Positions 54,922-63,959 of a stretch of DNA of 64,000 bases are shown here, one piece after another. Made by a program: the position numbers and the translations under genes. Origin of the DNA: Stenotrophomonas sp. Iso1 (GTDB lineage: Bacteria; Pseudomonadota; Gammaproteobacteria; Xanthomonadales; Xanthomonadaceae); the NCBI RefSeq assembly GCF_027497995.1, contig NZ_JAODBT010000005.1, positions 1 through 64,000 on the forward strand, given 5' to 3'. The notes beneath the pieces were generated by a model. That model saw nothing but the letters and a program-made list of their open reading frames with translations. It did not search any database and was not told where the DNA came from. The stretch's first letter is position 1, and every line of letters starts with the position of its first letter.

Positions 54922-56286
54922 ATGACCGCCGACCGTTTCGTTTCTTCCGACCACATTCGCAGCCTGTTCTCGCAGGCCATGTCGCATATGTACCGCACCG
55001 AAGTGCCGCTGTACGGCACGCTGATGGAGCTGGTTGGGGAGGTGAATACCGATGTGCTGGCCGCACAGCCGGCGCTGGCCGCGCAGATGCAGCGCAGCGG
55101 TGAGCGCGACCGCCTGGAGGTGGAGCGCCACGGCGCCATCCGCGTTGGCACCGCGCAGGAGCTGGCGACGCTGGGCCGTTTGTTTGCGGTGATGGGCATG
55201 CAGCCGGTCGGTTATTACGACCTGTCCGTCGCGGGCGTGCCGGTGCACTCCACTGCGTTCCGTCCGGTGGATGGCGAGGCGCTCAACCGCAACCCGTTCC
55301 GTGTGTTTACCTCGTTGCTGCGTCTTGAGTTGATTGAAGACGACGTCCTGCGTACGCAGGCGGCGGAGATACTGTCCCGCCGCAACATCTTCACCCCCGG
55401 CGTGCTGCAGCTCATCGCGCAGTGCGAACGCGAGGGTGGTCTGAGTGAAGACGATGCGTGGCGCTTTGTGGTCGAGGCGCTGGAAACCTTCCGTTGGCAC
55501 AACGAAGCCACCGTGTCGCTGCAGACTTACCACGCGCTGCACGGCGCGCATCGTCTGGTGGCCGACGTGGTCAGCTTCCGCGGTCCGCACATCAACCACC
55601 TCACGCCACGCACGCTGGATATCGATGCCGCGCAGGCACAGATGCATGCCCGTGGCCTTGCTGCCAAGGCGGTGATCGAAGGCCCGCCGCGTCGCGAATG
55701 CCCGATCCTGCTGCGCCAGACCAGCTTCAAGGCGCTGGAGGAGATGGTGCATTTCCCCTCCGACGACGACAACGAAGCGGGGACGCACACCGCACGTTTT
55801 GGCGAGATTGAACAACGTGGCCTGGCGCTGACGCCGAAGGGCCGCGCGCTGTATGACACGTTGCTGGCGCAGGCGCGCGAAAGTGGCGGCGCTGGCAGCA
55901 CTGGTGGCGACTATATGCAGCGCCTGCAGGCGGCATTTTCCGGCTTCCCGGACGAGCATGGCGTGCTGCGTCGCGAAGGCTTGGGCTATTACCGTTATGC
56001 GTTGACCGACGCCGGCCAGGCCCTGCCTGCGACGGAACGTGATCTGCCGGCGGAAGTGTTGATCGAACGCGGGCTGGCAACGGCCGATCCGATCATCTAC
56101 GAAGATTTCCTGCCGGTCAGTGCCGCAGGTATCTTCCAGTCCAACCTCGGTGGCGGCGAGCAGCGCGCTTACGCCGCACGCGCCAACCGCGATGCATTCG
56201 AGCAGGCATTGGGGGCGACCGTCAGCGACGAATTCGGCATCTACGAGCATCTGCAGGCTGAATCGTTGGCCACCCTGTCAATCTGA
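54922..56286 (+). CDS. hglS: DUF1338/HglS 2-oxoadipate dioxygenase/decarboxylase
   Basis: 454 aa. The residues known for Pseudomonas HglS are conserved nearly at the same numbers: metal ligands His70 (ERHGAIR), His226 (GPHINHLTPR) and Glu295 (ARFGEIE), with substrate Arg74. The C-terminal LPVSAAGIF loop also matches. The enzyme converts 2-oxoadipate to D-2-hydroxyglutarate in the D-lysine/pipecolate route. Relatives include E. coli YdcJ. No other lysine-degradation gene lies nearby. The start at 54922 gives MTADRFVSSDHIR; the upstream frame is not family-like. Confidence 0.88.
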   Translation: MTADRFVSSDHIRSLFSQAMSHMYRTEVPLYGTLMELVGEVNTDVLAAQPALAAQMQRSGERDRLEVERHGAIRVGTAQELATLGRLFAVMGMQPVGYYDLSVAGVPVHSTAFRPVDGEALNRNPFRVFTSLLRLELIEDDVLRTQAAEILSRRNIFTPGVLQLIAQCEREGGLSEDDAWRFVVEALETFRWHNEATVSLQTYHALHGAHRLVADVVSFRGPHINHLTPRTLDIDAAQAQMHARGLAAKAVIEGPPRRECPILLRQTSFKALEEMVHFPSDDDNEAGTHTARFGEIEQRGLALTPKGRALYDTLLAQARESGGAGSTGGDYMQRLQAAFSGFPDEHGVLRREGLGYYRYALTDAGQALPATERDLPAEVLIERGLATADPIIYEDFLPVSAAGIFQSNLGGGEQRAYAARANRDAFEQALGATVSDEFGIYEHLQAESLATLSI

Positions 56287-56294
56287 CAGGGTGG
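56270..56294. other. Hairpin spanning the hglS stop codon
   Basis: CCACCCTGTCA (56270-56280) pairs perfectly with TGACAGGGTGG (56284-56294); loop ATC. The TGA stop is the first codon of the right arm. No T tract, so either a structured terminator or an mRNA stability element. Confidence 0.75.
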
Positions 56295-56356
56295 GGTGCA
56301 GCCACGGCACGCGCGATGCCGGTATGCTCGGGCCACCCGAGGCAAGGAGCTGGCCC

Positions 56357-57982
56357 ATGAAGTTGTGCACAGGTGTGTTGGTTGCGATCACGGTCGTGAT
56401 GTTGCCAGGCTGTTTCAAGAAGGTCGCCGAGGCACCTGAGCAGTTCTACCGCATGGCCCCTCCTTCGCCCCCGGCTCCGGCGGCGCACTTCAACTATGCC
56501 GCGCCAGCGCTGGTCGTCAGCGGCTCGACGCAGGTGCCTGCCGCCAATACCGAGGTCTACGAACGGCCGGCAGACAACCCGGTCAAGCGCACCAGCGAGC
56601 AGCCGGTCTCCACCTTTTCGGTGGATGTGGACACCGGCAGCTACAGCAATGTGCGGCGCATGCTGGAAAGTGGCGTGCGACCACCGGCCGATGCGGTGCG
56701 AGCCGAGGAATTCATCAACTATTTCGACTACAGCTACGCGGTGCCGGCCGACAAGGCCACGCCGTTCCGCGTGCACACCGAGCTGGCCGTTGCGCCGTGG
56801 GACAAGCGCAAGCAGGTGATGATGATCGGCATCAAGGGTTACGAGCAGGCCCAGGCAAGCCTGCCGCCGATGAACCTGGTGTTCCTGATTGATACCTCCG
56901 GCTCGATGTACTCGGACGACAAGCTGCCGCTGCTCAAGCGAGCGTTCGCGCAGCTGGTGCCGCAGCTGCGCAGTCAGGACCGGGTGGCCATCGTTGCTTA
57001 TGCCGGTTCGGCCGGCTTGGTGCTTGAGCCCACCCGTGGCGATCAGCGCGGCAAGATACTGGCCGCGCTGGAGCAGTTGCAGGCCGGGGGAAGCACCAAT
57101 GGTGGTGCTGGCATCGAGCTCGCCTATGCCATGGCCAAGCAGTCGTTTGTGGAAGGCGGCGCCAACCGCGTCATCCTGGCCACCGACGGTGATTTCAACG
57201 TTGGCATCGCCAATCGTCAGGCGCTGGAAACGCTGGTGGCCGACCAGCGCAAGAGCGGCGTGGCATTGACCACGCTGGGCTTTGGTACGGGCAACTACAG
57301 CGACGCGATGGCCGAGCGGCTGGCAGATGTCGGCGATGGCAACCATGCCTATATCGATAGCCTGTCCGAGGCGCGACGCGTGCTTGTGCGTGAGATGGGG
57401 AGCACCTTGTTCACCATTGCCCGTGACGTGAAAATCCAGGTCGAGTTCAACCCGTCGCGTGTCGCCGAGTACCGCTTGATCGGTTATGAAAACCGCGTGC
57501 TCAACAACGAAGATTTCGCCAACGACAAAGTGGATGCCGGCGATATCGGCCCCGGCCATGAAGTCACGGCCCTGTACGAAATCGTGACGGTAGGCAGTGG
57601 TGCCGAGCAGCTGCCGGCGCTGCGTTACGGCGACAAGCCTGCGGCCAATACCGCGCATGGCGATGAAGTGGCCGAGGTGCGTCTGCGCTACAAGCTGCCG
57701 GACAAGGACAGCAGCGAGCTCATCACCCGCCCGATTCTGGCCAGCAGCCTGCAGACCACGCCGAGTGAGTCGTTGCGCTTTGCCTCGGCAGTGGCCGGCT
57801 TTGCCGACGCCCTGCGCGGTGGTGAACGCATGCCCGGCTGGAGTTGGGAGCAGATAGAGGCAACGGCGCGCGGCGCACGTGGTGACGATCCCGAAGGCGA
57901 GCGTGCGCAGTTCATCCAGTTGCTGCGTGCGGGGCAGGCGATGATTGCGCCGGCCAAGCCGTCCGGCAACACGACGGATTGA
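56357..57982 (+). CDS. vWA domain lipoprotein, YfbK family
   Basis: 541 aa. AAGGAGC lies six bases before the ATG. The signal peptide ends in lipobox LPGC (Cys19). A von Willebrand N-terminal segment (about residues 75-150, STFSVDVDTGSYSNVRRML) precedes the vWA domain with an intact metal-dependent adhesion site, Asp179-Thr-Ser-Gly-Ser183 (FLIDTSGSM). The C-terminal YfbK domain (about 370-540) follows. It probably mediates protein contacts in the envelope; E. coli YfbK is uncharacterised. The gene follows hglS after 70 bases and a hairpin. Confidence 0.92.
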   Translation: MKLCTGVLVAITVVMLPGCFKKVAEAPEQFYRMAPPSPPAPAAHFNYAAPALVVSGSTQVPAANTEVYERPADNPVKRTSEQPVSTFSVDVDTGSYSNVRRMLESGVRPPADAVRAEEFINYFDYSYAVPADKATPFRVHTELAVAPWDKRKQVMMIGIKGYEQAQASLPPMNLVFLIDTSGSMYSDDKLPLLKRAFAQLVPQLRSQDRVAIVAYAGSAGLVLEPTRGDQRGKILAALEQLQAGGSTNGGAGIELAYAMAKQSFVEGGANRVILATDGDFNVGIANRQALETLVADQRKSGVALTTLGFGTGNYSDAMAERLADVGDGNHAYIDSLSEARRVLVREMGSTLFTIARDVKIQVEFNPSRVAEYRLIGYENRVLNNEDFANDKVDAGDIGPGHEVTALYEIVTVGSGAEQLPALRYGDKPAANTAHGDEVAEVRLRYKLPDKDSSELITRPILASSLQTTPSESLRFASAVAGFADALRGGERMPGWSWEQIEATARGARGDDPEGERAQFIQLLRAGQAMIAPAKPSGNTTD

Positions 57983-58167
57983 CGCCAACGGCGAGTGTCC
58001 ATTGAGCGAGGAGCGCGGTTGGGTCAGCACTCTCACGTTTGGCCGAAGCGTGGCACCCAACCCGGCCGCGCGAAGCCCGTTCACAGCAGTACCGCTGGTC
58101 CCGGCGGTCGTCCACACGACACGCGACAAGCAGGGATGGCGGCCCTTCGTTCGACGGAGCAGGTGGC

Positions 58168-59295
58168 ATGGAAATGGCGTTCCCTAGAGGACTGGCGTGG
58201 ATGCTGTGGGTGGCGATGTGTGGCGTGGCTTCTTTACCCGCTGCGGCCGAACCGGGGCAGCTACTCAGCGCCAGACCTATGAACGATGCACCGGCGGGCG
58301 CAAACGCATGGCGCATCCGTTACGAAACCACCGACGTTGACGGCGACCGCACGCAATCCAGTGGCGTGCTGGTGGTACCGGAGGGCGCAGCGCCACCGGG
58401 CGGGCGCGAGGTGGTGGCATGGGCGCACGGCACCGTTGGCATTGATTCGTCCTGCACGCCCATCCGCACACTGGATCAGATTCCCGGTTTGGCCGACATG
58501 CTGGCGCGCGGCTGGGTGGTGGTGGCGACCGACTACCCTGGCCTCGGCACACGCGGCCCGCACGCGTATCTGGTGGGCGATGCAGCGGCGGCTGCGGTGT
58601 TGGATTCAGTTCGTGCGGCGCGCAACTTCGCCCAAGCACATGCCGGGCAGCGCTTTGTTGCCTGGGGTCATTCGCAGGGTGCCCACGCCGCGTTGTTCAG
58701 TGGGCGCCGCGCACTGGCCTATGCGCCTGAACTGCAGATCCTTGGCATCGCTGCGGTTTCGCCGCCGACCGAGCTGGCCGAGAACATGAAGCAGGCCGAC
58801 GTCACCGTGCGCGCGGTGCTTACCGCCTTCACCGCCGAAAGCTGGTCGAAGGTGTATGGCGCTGATCTCTCCACCATTGCCGATCGCACCACACAAGGTG
58901 TGATCGAACGTGCCACCCGTGCTTGTGAAGGTGACCGCCTTTCGGCTGCCGCGTTGCTACGGGTGCTGCGCCTGCGTTTGCGGCTAGGCAATCTCGACCT
59001 CAGCGGACATGCGCCGTGGGATGCGTTGATGGCACGCAATTCGTTGAATGCACTGGACGCAGCCAGCCCACCATTGCTGATCGTCCAATCCGATGGCGAC
59101 AAACTGGTGACCTCGCCGGTGACGCGCGGCTTCTTCGAGCGTAGTTGTCAGCGCGGTGCGGTCGCGCGCTATGTGTCATTGCCAGACACCGGCCATGCAA
59201 CCACGGCCATCGCCTCGGCCAACGATGCGATTGGATGGATCGCGCAGCGCTTCTCCGCGCAGCCCATGCAGAATGATTGCCCCGATCCCATCTGA
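58168..59295 (+). CDS. Exported alpha/beta hydrolase, secretory lipase-like
   Basis: 375 aa, signal peptide (WMLWVAMCGVASLPAAAEP). The fold is that of the LIP-type secretory lipases: VVAWAHGTVG oxyanion region, VVVATDYPGLG, nucleophile Ser169 in GHSQG, then SDGDK (acid) and DTGHATT (catalytic His). Probably an esterase or lipase acting in periplasm or medium. GGAGCAGG precedes the ATG; a second ATG two codons on is possible. It is followed by a GST gene on the same strand after 83 bases. Confidence 0.88.
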   Translation: MEMAFPRGLAWMLWVAMCGVASLPAAAEPGQLLSARPMNDAPAGANAWRIRYETTDVDGDRTQSSGVLVVPEGAAPPGGREVVAWAHGTVGIDSSCTPIRTLDQIPGLADMLARGWVVVATDYPGLGTRGPHAYLVGDAAAAAVLDSVRAARNFAQAHAGQRFVAWGHSQGAHAALFSGRRALAYAPELQILGIAAVSPPTELAENMKQADVTVRAVLTAFTAESWSKVYGADLSTIADRTTQGVIERATRACEGDRLSAAALLRVLRLRLRLGNLDLSGHAPWDALMARNSLNALDAASPPLLIVQSDGDKLVTSPVTRGFFERSCQRGAVARYVSLPDTGHATTAIASANDAIGWIAQRFSAQPMQNDCPDPI

Positions 59296-59378
59296 TCGCT
59301 CGCCGCCCCGGTTGCACGGCCTGCGCCCTGACGTTACAACGGTCGCCGCCGGGGCGTGCATGCCCCAGGAGTCAAGCC

Positions 59379-60038
59379 ATGTCGCTGGCGTTCTATGGTC
59401 ACCCGTTTTCCTCGTACACGCAGAAAGTGCTGATTGCGTTGTATGAAAATGACATCCCCTTTGAGTTCCGCTGTCTGGGACCAGACACGCCGGAACATGC
59501 TGCCGAGTGGTTGCGGCGGTGGCCGGTAGGCAAGTTCCCGTTGCTGCTGGATGGCGACACTGCGGTGGTGGAGACCAGCATCATCATCGAGTACCTGCAG
59601 CAGACACGCCCCGGTGCCGTGCGGTTGCTGCCCGATGATGCGCGGCAGGCACTGGACGCGCGCTTCCTTGATCGCTTCTTCGACCTGCATGTGATGAGCC
59701 CGGTGCAGCATGCGGTGGGCGGCGCCTTGAGTGGCGATGCGGACAAGGCGCGGGACGCATTGGCACATGCTCGCGACAAATTGGAACTGAGCTACGCCTG
59801 GGCAGAGACCCAGTTGCCAGGGCGCAGCTGGGCCTGCGGTGATGCGTTCAGCCTTGCCGATTGCGCTGCTGCTCCGTCGCTGTTCTACGCCGATTGGGTG
59901 CACCGCATTGGCCCGGCCTATCCGCTGCTGCGCGCATATCGCCAACGCCTGCTGGCGCGGCCGTCGTTTGCGCGCGCCGTGGAAGAGGCGCGCCCTTATC
60001 GTCCGCTGTTTCCCTTGGGTGCACCTGATCGGGATTGA
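59379..60038 (+). CDS. Glutathione S-transferase family protein
   Basis: 219 aa. N-terminal thioredoxin-like domain (residues 1-80) with SSYTQKVLIALYENDIPFE and the glutathione-binding ETSIIIEYL. C-terminal helical domain with the family's SLADCAAAPSLFYAD. Ser6/Ser7-type active site is likely because no Cys or Tyr occupies the usual place. Cytoplasmic; detoxification or thiol transfer with unknown substrate. Start MSLAFYGHPF is typical. Confidence 0.9.
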   Translation: MSLAFYGHPFSSYTQKVLIALYENDIPFEFRCLGPDTPEHAAEWLRRWPVGKFPLLLDGDTAVVETSIIIEYLQQTRPGAVRLLPDDARQALDARFLDRFFDLHVMSPVQHAVGGALSGDADKARDALAHARDKLELSYAWAETQLPGRSWACGDAFSLADCAAAPSLFYADWVHRIGPAYPLLRAYRQRLLARPSFARAVEEARPYRPLFPLGAPDRD

Positions 60039-60086
60039 TAGGCCGTTGCCATACCGCGAATCAGGTGTGCATCCCCTGCCAGTGCG

Positions 60087-60446
60087 CTACTTCGTCAGAT
60101 CAAGCAGTGGCACGAAGCCGCCGTAGATCAGGCGTTTTCCATCGAACGGCATGGGATTGGTGGCTGGATCCATGCGTGGATCCTCCATCATCTTCTGCAT
60201 GCCGACATCGCGCGTGGCTTTGTCGGGCCATTCAATCCAGGAGAACACCACCGTCTCGTCCTCTTTGGCCAGCACCGCGCGGAAGAAATCCGTGAGCTGG
60301 CCATGTGTCACGTCGTCGCCCCAACATTCCACGACACGCAAGGCGCCGAACTCAATGAACACTGCATCGCCGGTACGTGCATGGGCGAGAAACTTCTCTT
60401 TGTTGGCCGTGGGTACGGCGGCAATGAAACCATCAACATAAGACAT
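60087..60446 (-). CDS. DUF1428 family protein
   Basis: 119 aa, dimeric alpha-beta barrel (ABM-like) fold. It opens MSYVDGFIAAVPTANKEKF and carries the family's VVECWGDDVTHGQLTDF and FSWIEWPDKATRDVGMQKMM, ending KRLIYGGFVPL. Relatives are widespread stress- or metabolism-associated proteins of unknown activity. The start 62 codons into the open frame is chosen because the family begins with this Met. Convergent with the GST gene. Confidence 0.9.
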   Translation of the reverse strand: MSYVDGFIAAVPTANKEKFLAHARTGDAVFIEFGALRVVECWGDDVTHGQLTDFFRAVLAKEDETVVFSWIEWPDKATRDVGMQKMMEDPRMDPATNPMPFDGKRLIYGGFVPLLDLTK

Positions 60447-60649
60447 GGAAAACCTCCGCTGGGGTGAATGGCAAACACGGCTTTCAGGCCCGCAGCGCTG
60501 GAAGTGCCGGGGCGGACAATGTCCTCCTTGGGGCGTTGTGAAAGTGTCGAGAGGATGCGAAGAATTGAAGCTGTCTGTGCGGCGGTGCCGATTCATGTTG
60601 CACCTGCGGATTACCATCAGGGCCACGTCCAATCACGTAGGGAGCACGT

Positions 60650-61153
60650 ATGGAAATCATGAATCCGTATCGGCAGGGGCTGTTGGCAATGGCCTGTTTG
60701 CTGAGCCTGGCCGCCTGTGGCGGCGCCGCGCCGGCGCCGCAAACCGCCGCATCGCCGGACGTACCGGAAGCCACTGCACCGGCGGCAAGCCCGGGCAGCG
60801 TCGTACACACACCAGTAGCGCCCGTTGCCGCCACGCATGCCTGCATGATTGCCGGTGAATTCACGCTCATGGGCAGAACCATCCGCTCACGCGATTGCGT
60901 GCAGACCACCGCCGGATCCAGTGAGGCCGAGTTGCAGCGCATGTGTAGCGGGCTGGCGCAGACGTCCGCACAGATGGGCGGCAAGGCCGGTGAGGTCGAT
61001 TACATGGACGCCTGCCCGTCACCGTCGCAGGGCAGCTGCAAGAAGTTGTTCGGTGGCAAGTTTGATGGCTACTACTACGAGCGCACATCGCAAGACCTTG
61101 TAGACCTGCCGGCAAGCTGCGCGCAGGGCGGCGGCACCTGGGTGGCGGGCTGA
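60650..61153 (+). CDS. Cysteine-containing lipoprotein of unknown function
   Basis: 167 aa. Signal peptide with lipobox LAAC at Cys23. An Ala/Pro/Thr-rich linker (about residues 25-60) leads to a small domain with about six Cys: HACMIAGEF, SRDCVQT, QRMCSGLA, MDACPSPSQGSCKK and ASCAQGGG. An even Cys count suggests disulfides in the periplasm. I recognise no family. It diverges from the DUF1428 gene. Confidence 0.7.
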   Translation: MEIMNPYRQGLLAMACLLSLAACGGAAPAPQTAASPDVPEATAPAASPGSVVHTPVAPVAATHACMIAGEFTLMGRTIRSRDCVQTTAGSSEAELQRMCSGLAQTSAQMGGKAGEVDYMDACPSPSQGSCKKLFGGKFDGYYYERTSQDLVDLPASCAQGGGTWVAG

Positions 61154-61170
61154 TACCTCCCGGCAGTCGC

Positions 61171-62151
61171 TCAGCTGGGCTGCAGTTTGGCCCAGCGCCC
61201 ACCGTGCTGCAGCTCCACTTCGAACCGCGCCCATTGGCGTAGATCGTCCGCAGTGGCATGGCCGATATTGCCAATACCGTTGCCGGCCACCACCGCGTAC
61301 ACCAGCCGCTGGGGGGTTGGTCCGTTGAGCGCCGGTGTCACTGACACACGGCGCACGCTCCATGCACGGCCCAGGCGGCCGTTGCTGTAGTAGCGGCCGG
61401 GCGCGATCAACGCCGGATGCAGCGCATCGCGTTCGGCATGCTGCTTGGCCAGCTCCAACAACTCGGTGAGGTTATCGTCGGTGATGTCCACGAACGAGTT
61501 GAGCTGGCTGATGGCGGCGTGGAAATCTTCCTGGGTGAGGTCAACGCTGCGCTGTGCCGACGCGACGGGCGCGGTTTGTTGCCGCCGTCGATGCAGGTGC
61601 ACCGGGTAGCGGCGCCAGGCAAAGCAGGCGTTGAACAGCACCGCTGCGGTCAGGATGGCAGCGACATTGATCAACACCGGCGTCAGCAGATACTGGTAAC
61701 CCAATGCGTGCACGTCACTGCCACCAATCACTGCTGCCAGCGCGGTCGCGCCACCAGGGGGATGGATGCAGCGCAGGTAATGCATGGCGCCCACTGCCAG
61801 ACCCACCGCCAACGCGCCGGTCCAGACTTGATCGGGGGCCAGTTTCTGGCAGCTCACGCCGATGAAGGCCGAGACCAGATGGCCGGCCATCACCGACCAC
61901 GGTTGTGACAACGCACCGTGTGGCACCGCAAATACCAACACCGCCGAGGCGCCCATCGAGGCCAGCAGGATCGCGCTACCGGGCGTGTCACCAAAGCCAT
62001 GCGGGAAGCACCAGTGGGTCAACTGATAGACCACGGTGATGCCGATCAACGCCCCCAGTGCCGATATCCACTTCTCGCCATGGTTGGTCTGGTTGCGCTC
62101 GATGCTCAACCAGTTGCGCAGCGATTGCAGGAGCGAAGACAGGAACGTCAT
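61171..62151 (-). CDS. HPP family membrane protein
   Basis: 326 aa. Four to five membrane helices in residues 25-190 with the name-giving HPP motif (CIHPPGGATALAAVIGG), plus FPHGFGDTPGSAILLASMGASAVL. A hydrophilic C-terminal part (about 200-326) contains DLTQEDFHAAISQLNSFVDITDDNLTELLELA, a helical segment in place of the CBS domains of some relatives. HPP proteins have been linked to nitrite transport in cyanobacteria and plastids, but bacterial roles are mostly unknown. Start MTFLSSLLQ at 62151 chosen over a longer basic extension. Confidence 0.88.
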   Translation of the reverse strand: MTFLSSLLQSLRNWLSIERNQTNHGEKWISALGALIGITVVYQLTHWCFPHGFGDTPGSAILLASMGASAVLVFAVPHGALSQPWSVMAGHLVSAFIGVSCQKLAPDQVWTGALAVGLAVGAMHYLRCIHPPGGATALAAVIGGSDVHALGYQYLLTPVLINVAAILTAAVLFNACFAWRRYPVHLHRRRQQTAPVASAQRSVDLTQEDFHAAISQLNSFVDITDDNLTELLELAKQHAERDALHPALIAPGRYYSNGRLGRAWSVRRVSVTPALNGPTPQRLVYAVVAGNGIGNIGHATADDLRQWARFEVELQHGGRWAKLQPS

Positions 62152-62558
62152 CAGCGTGGGTGAAGGGAGGGCGGGCCATTTTGCCGTTGAATCCGGCCGC
62201 CGTAATGTACTTTTGCGGGCCAATTGCAGATGCGCTGATACCGATCGGTTTGCTCGATATGGCGCCAGTGGATAAGCCGTATGCCGCAGGCAAGAGGCGC
62301 CTGCCTGGCCCAAGCCCGGCACGTATCACCGTAGTGCAATCGGCCATGCATCGGGCCGGTGCAGATGCCGCATGTGGTCGCTATCTGCAGGCTCGTGGTC
62401 CACGAGGCCGAGCCAGGTGGGTATCCGCGCGATTGAACGCGGTCCATTTTTACGCAGATTTGATAGTGCGACGCTCGCATCGCCATCGCCGGTTTATGGG
62501 CAGTGACGACATCATTTCCACAGGGCCGCGCAGGGTGCGTGGCCACTTTGGAAAACCG
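62152..62558. other. Divergent region between HPP and porin genes
   Basis: 407 bases. The open frame running into the porin gene from the left is Arg/His-rich and not family-like. Both promoters should lie here; I see no convincing boxes or repeats. Confidence 0.45.
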
Positions 62559-63269
62559 ATGAAAGCCTTTCACTATTCCCAACGCCTGCTGCGCCGTAGC
62601 CGCGTTCTGTTGATCCTGCTGGCCGCCACGGGTGGTGCCGCCGCTCATGACGTCAGTGGCAGCGCCACCCTCACCAGTGATTATGTCTGGCGCGGCGCTA
62701 CCCAAAGCCAGGGTGATGCCGCTGTGCAGGCAGGCTTCAAGGTCGCAGGCCAGAGCGGCTTTTATGCCTCGGCATGGGGCTCCAGCGTCGAATTCGTGCC
62801 ACAAACCCACGCCAGCAGCGAGCTGGACTTCAGTGTGGGCTGGGGAAAACAGCTGAGCGAGCACTGGGCGCTGGATGCCAACGTGCTGCATTACCGCTAT
62901 CCATCCACTGCGGTTGATCTGAACTGGACCGAGCTCAACACCACGCTGACCTGGAAGAACACCTATTGGTTGTCATTGGCGTGGTCCCCGGAGGCCCTGG
63001 GCACCACGCAGGACGGCCTGTACAGCCAGATCGGCGCGCGCGTACCGATTAATGAGCACCTGCGCATGGAGATGATGGCCGGCTACTACACGCTGCAGGA
63101 CGCAGCCGGTGGCGGTTACGCACATGGGCAGTTGAGTGCGATCTGGGCGATCACCGCGCCGCTGGAACTGCGCGTCAGTACGCATGCCACCAACCATCAT
63201 GCGCGTGAGCTGTTTGGCGATGACTTCGCCGGTAGCCGCTGGGAGGTGGCGCTGCAGGGCAGCTTCTGA
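62559..63269 (+). CDS. TorF family putative porin (Gcw_chp)
   Basis: 236 aa. Signal peptide (LLRRSRVLLILLAATGGAAA), then the family opening DVSGSATLTSDYVWRGATQSQGDAAVQAGF. The rest consists of alternating amphipathic strands ending RWEVALQGSF with terminal Phe, an outer-membrane barrel sorting signal. These barrels are presumed porins with unknown solute. Start at 62559; an in-frame ATG further upstream would break the signal peptide rule. Confidence 0.88.
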   Translation: MKAFHYSQRLLRRSRVLLILLAATGGAAAHDVSGSATLTSDYVWRGATQSQGDAAVQAGFKVAGQSGFYASAWGSSVEFVPQTHASSELDFSVGWGKQLSEHWALDANVLHYRYPSTAVDLNWTELNTTLTWKNTYWLSLAWSPEALGTTQDGLYSQIGARVPINEHLRMEMMAGYYTLQDAAGGGYAHGQLSAIWAITAPLELRVSTHATNHHARELFGDDFAGSRWEVALQGSF

Positions 63270-63572
63270 GCACCGCGTGACGTTGTTTCGCTTTTACATC
63301 AAGGGTGGCCCGGTGCATTGCGATGCCCGGGCTGTTCGCCGTAGGCCGCATGCCGTCCGCCAAGCGGCCCCGCCGATACCCGGTGGGTACCACGCGTTGA
63401 CCAGGGCAAGCTTCTGCTGTCTGCCGGAAGCTCACTGCGGTCCTCCGGAAGGGCGCCGGACACACCAGCCGGTGCGAGACCCTTCTCGTTCATCTTCGTC
63501 GTCACGCCTATGACGGACAAAGCGCCTATGCTGCAAAGACATTGAGTACTCCTTGTACTCAGGATGTGACGT
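63270..63572. other. Intergenic region
   Basis: About 300 bases. A GC-rich segment gives way near 63520 to AT-richer DNA with a GAGTACTCCTTGTACTC imperfect dyad (63545-63561), which may be a regulatory site for the small gene downstream. No gene supported. Confidence 0.45.
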
Positions 63573-63836
63573 ATGAACTATGAAGAAGCTCGCGCTGACC
63601 TGGATGAACTGGCGCTTGAGATGGTCACATCCACGCACACGTGGTCGTATTCGCAACGATTGGACAAGCTTCGGTCGCTGGCAATTCTTACCAGACGTGC
63701 GTTGCAAGCCACTTCCGGTTCACCCAATGAAAGCGCACATCGCAGTAGTATCGATTCACTGCTTGATCGGATAGGCGGCATGATGGCCACCGCAGCGCAG
63801 CTTGAAGAACTGCAAGAGAGTTACAAGCACAGCTGA
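63573..63836 (+). CDS. Small hypothetical protein
   Basis: 87 aa, all-helical, soluble. It opens MNYEEARADLDELALEMV and ends LEELQESYKHS. AGGATGTGACGT precedes the ATG. Composition is acidic and protein-like, and codon use is less GC-biased than the window's core genes, fitting an accessory gene. No family recognised. Confidence 0.55.
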   Translation: MNYEEARADLDELALEMVTSTHTWSYSQRLDKLRSLAILTRRALQATSGSPNESAHRSSIDSLLDRIGGMMATAAQLEELQESYKHS

Positions 63837-63959
63837 TTCCGAAGTGACAGCGATAGCGCAAGGGAAGTACTTCCGGGCAAACCGGAATGGACCGCCGCAC
63901 GAGGCCCCTCATCGACAATGCAGCTACTGTGCGTGAGCTGGCGGCATCAGGACACACAC

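Noticed and set aside
56222..58129. 635-codon frame antisense to the vWA gene
   Set aside because: Composition is typical of antisense translation; the sense gene has signal peptide and catalytic motifs.
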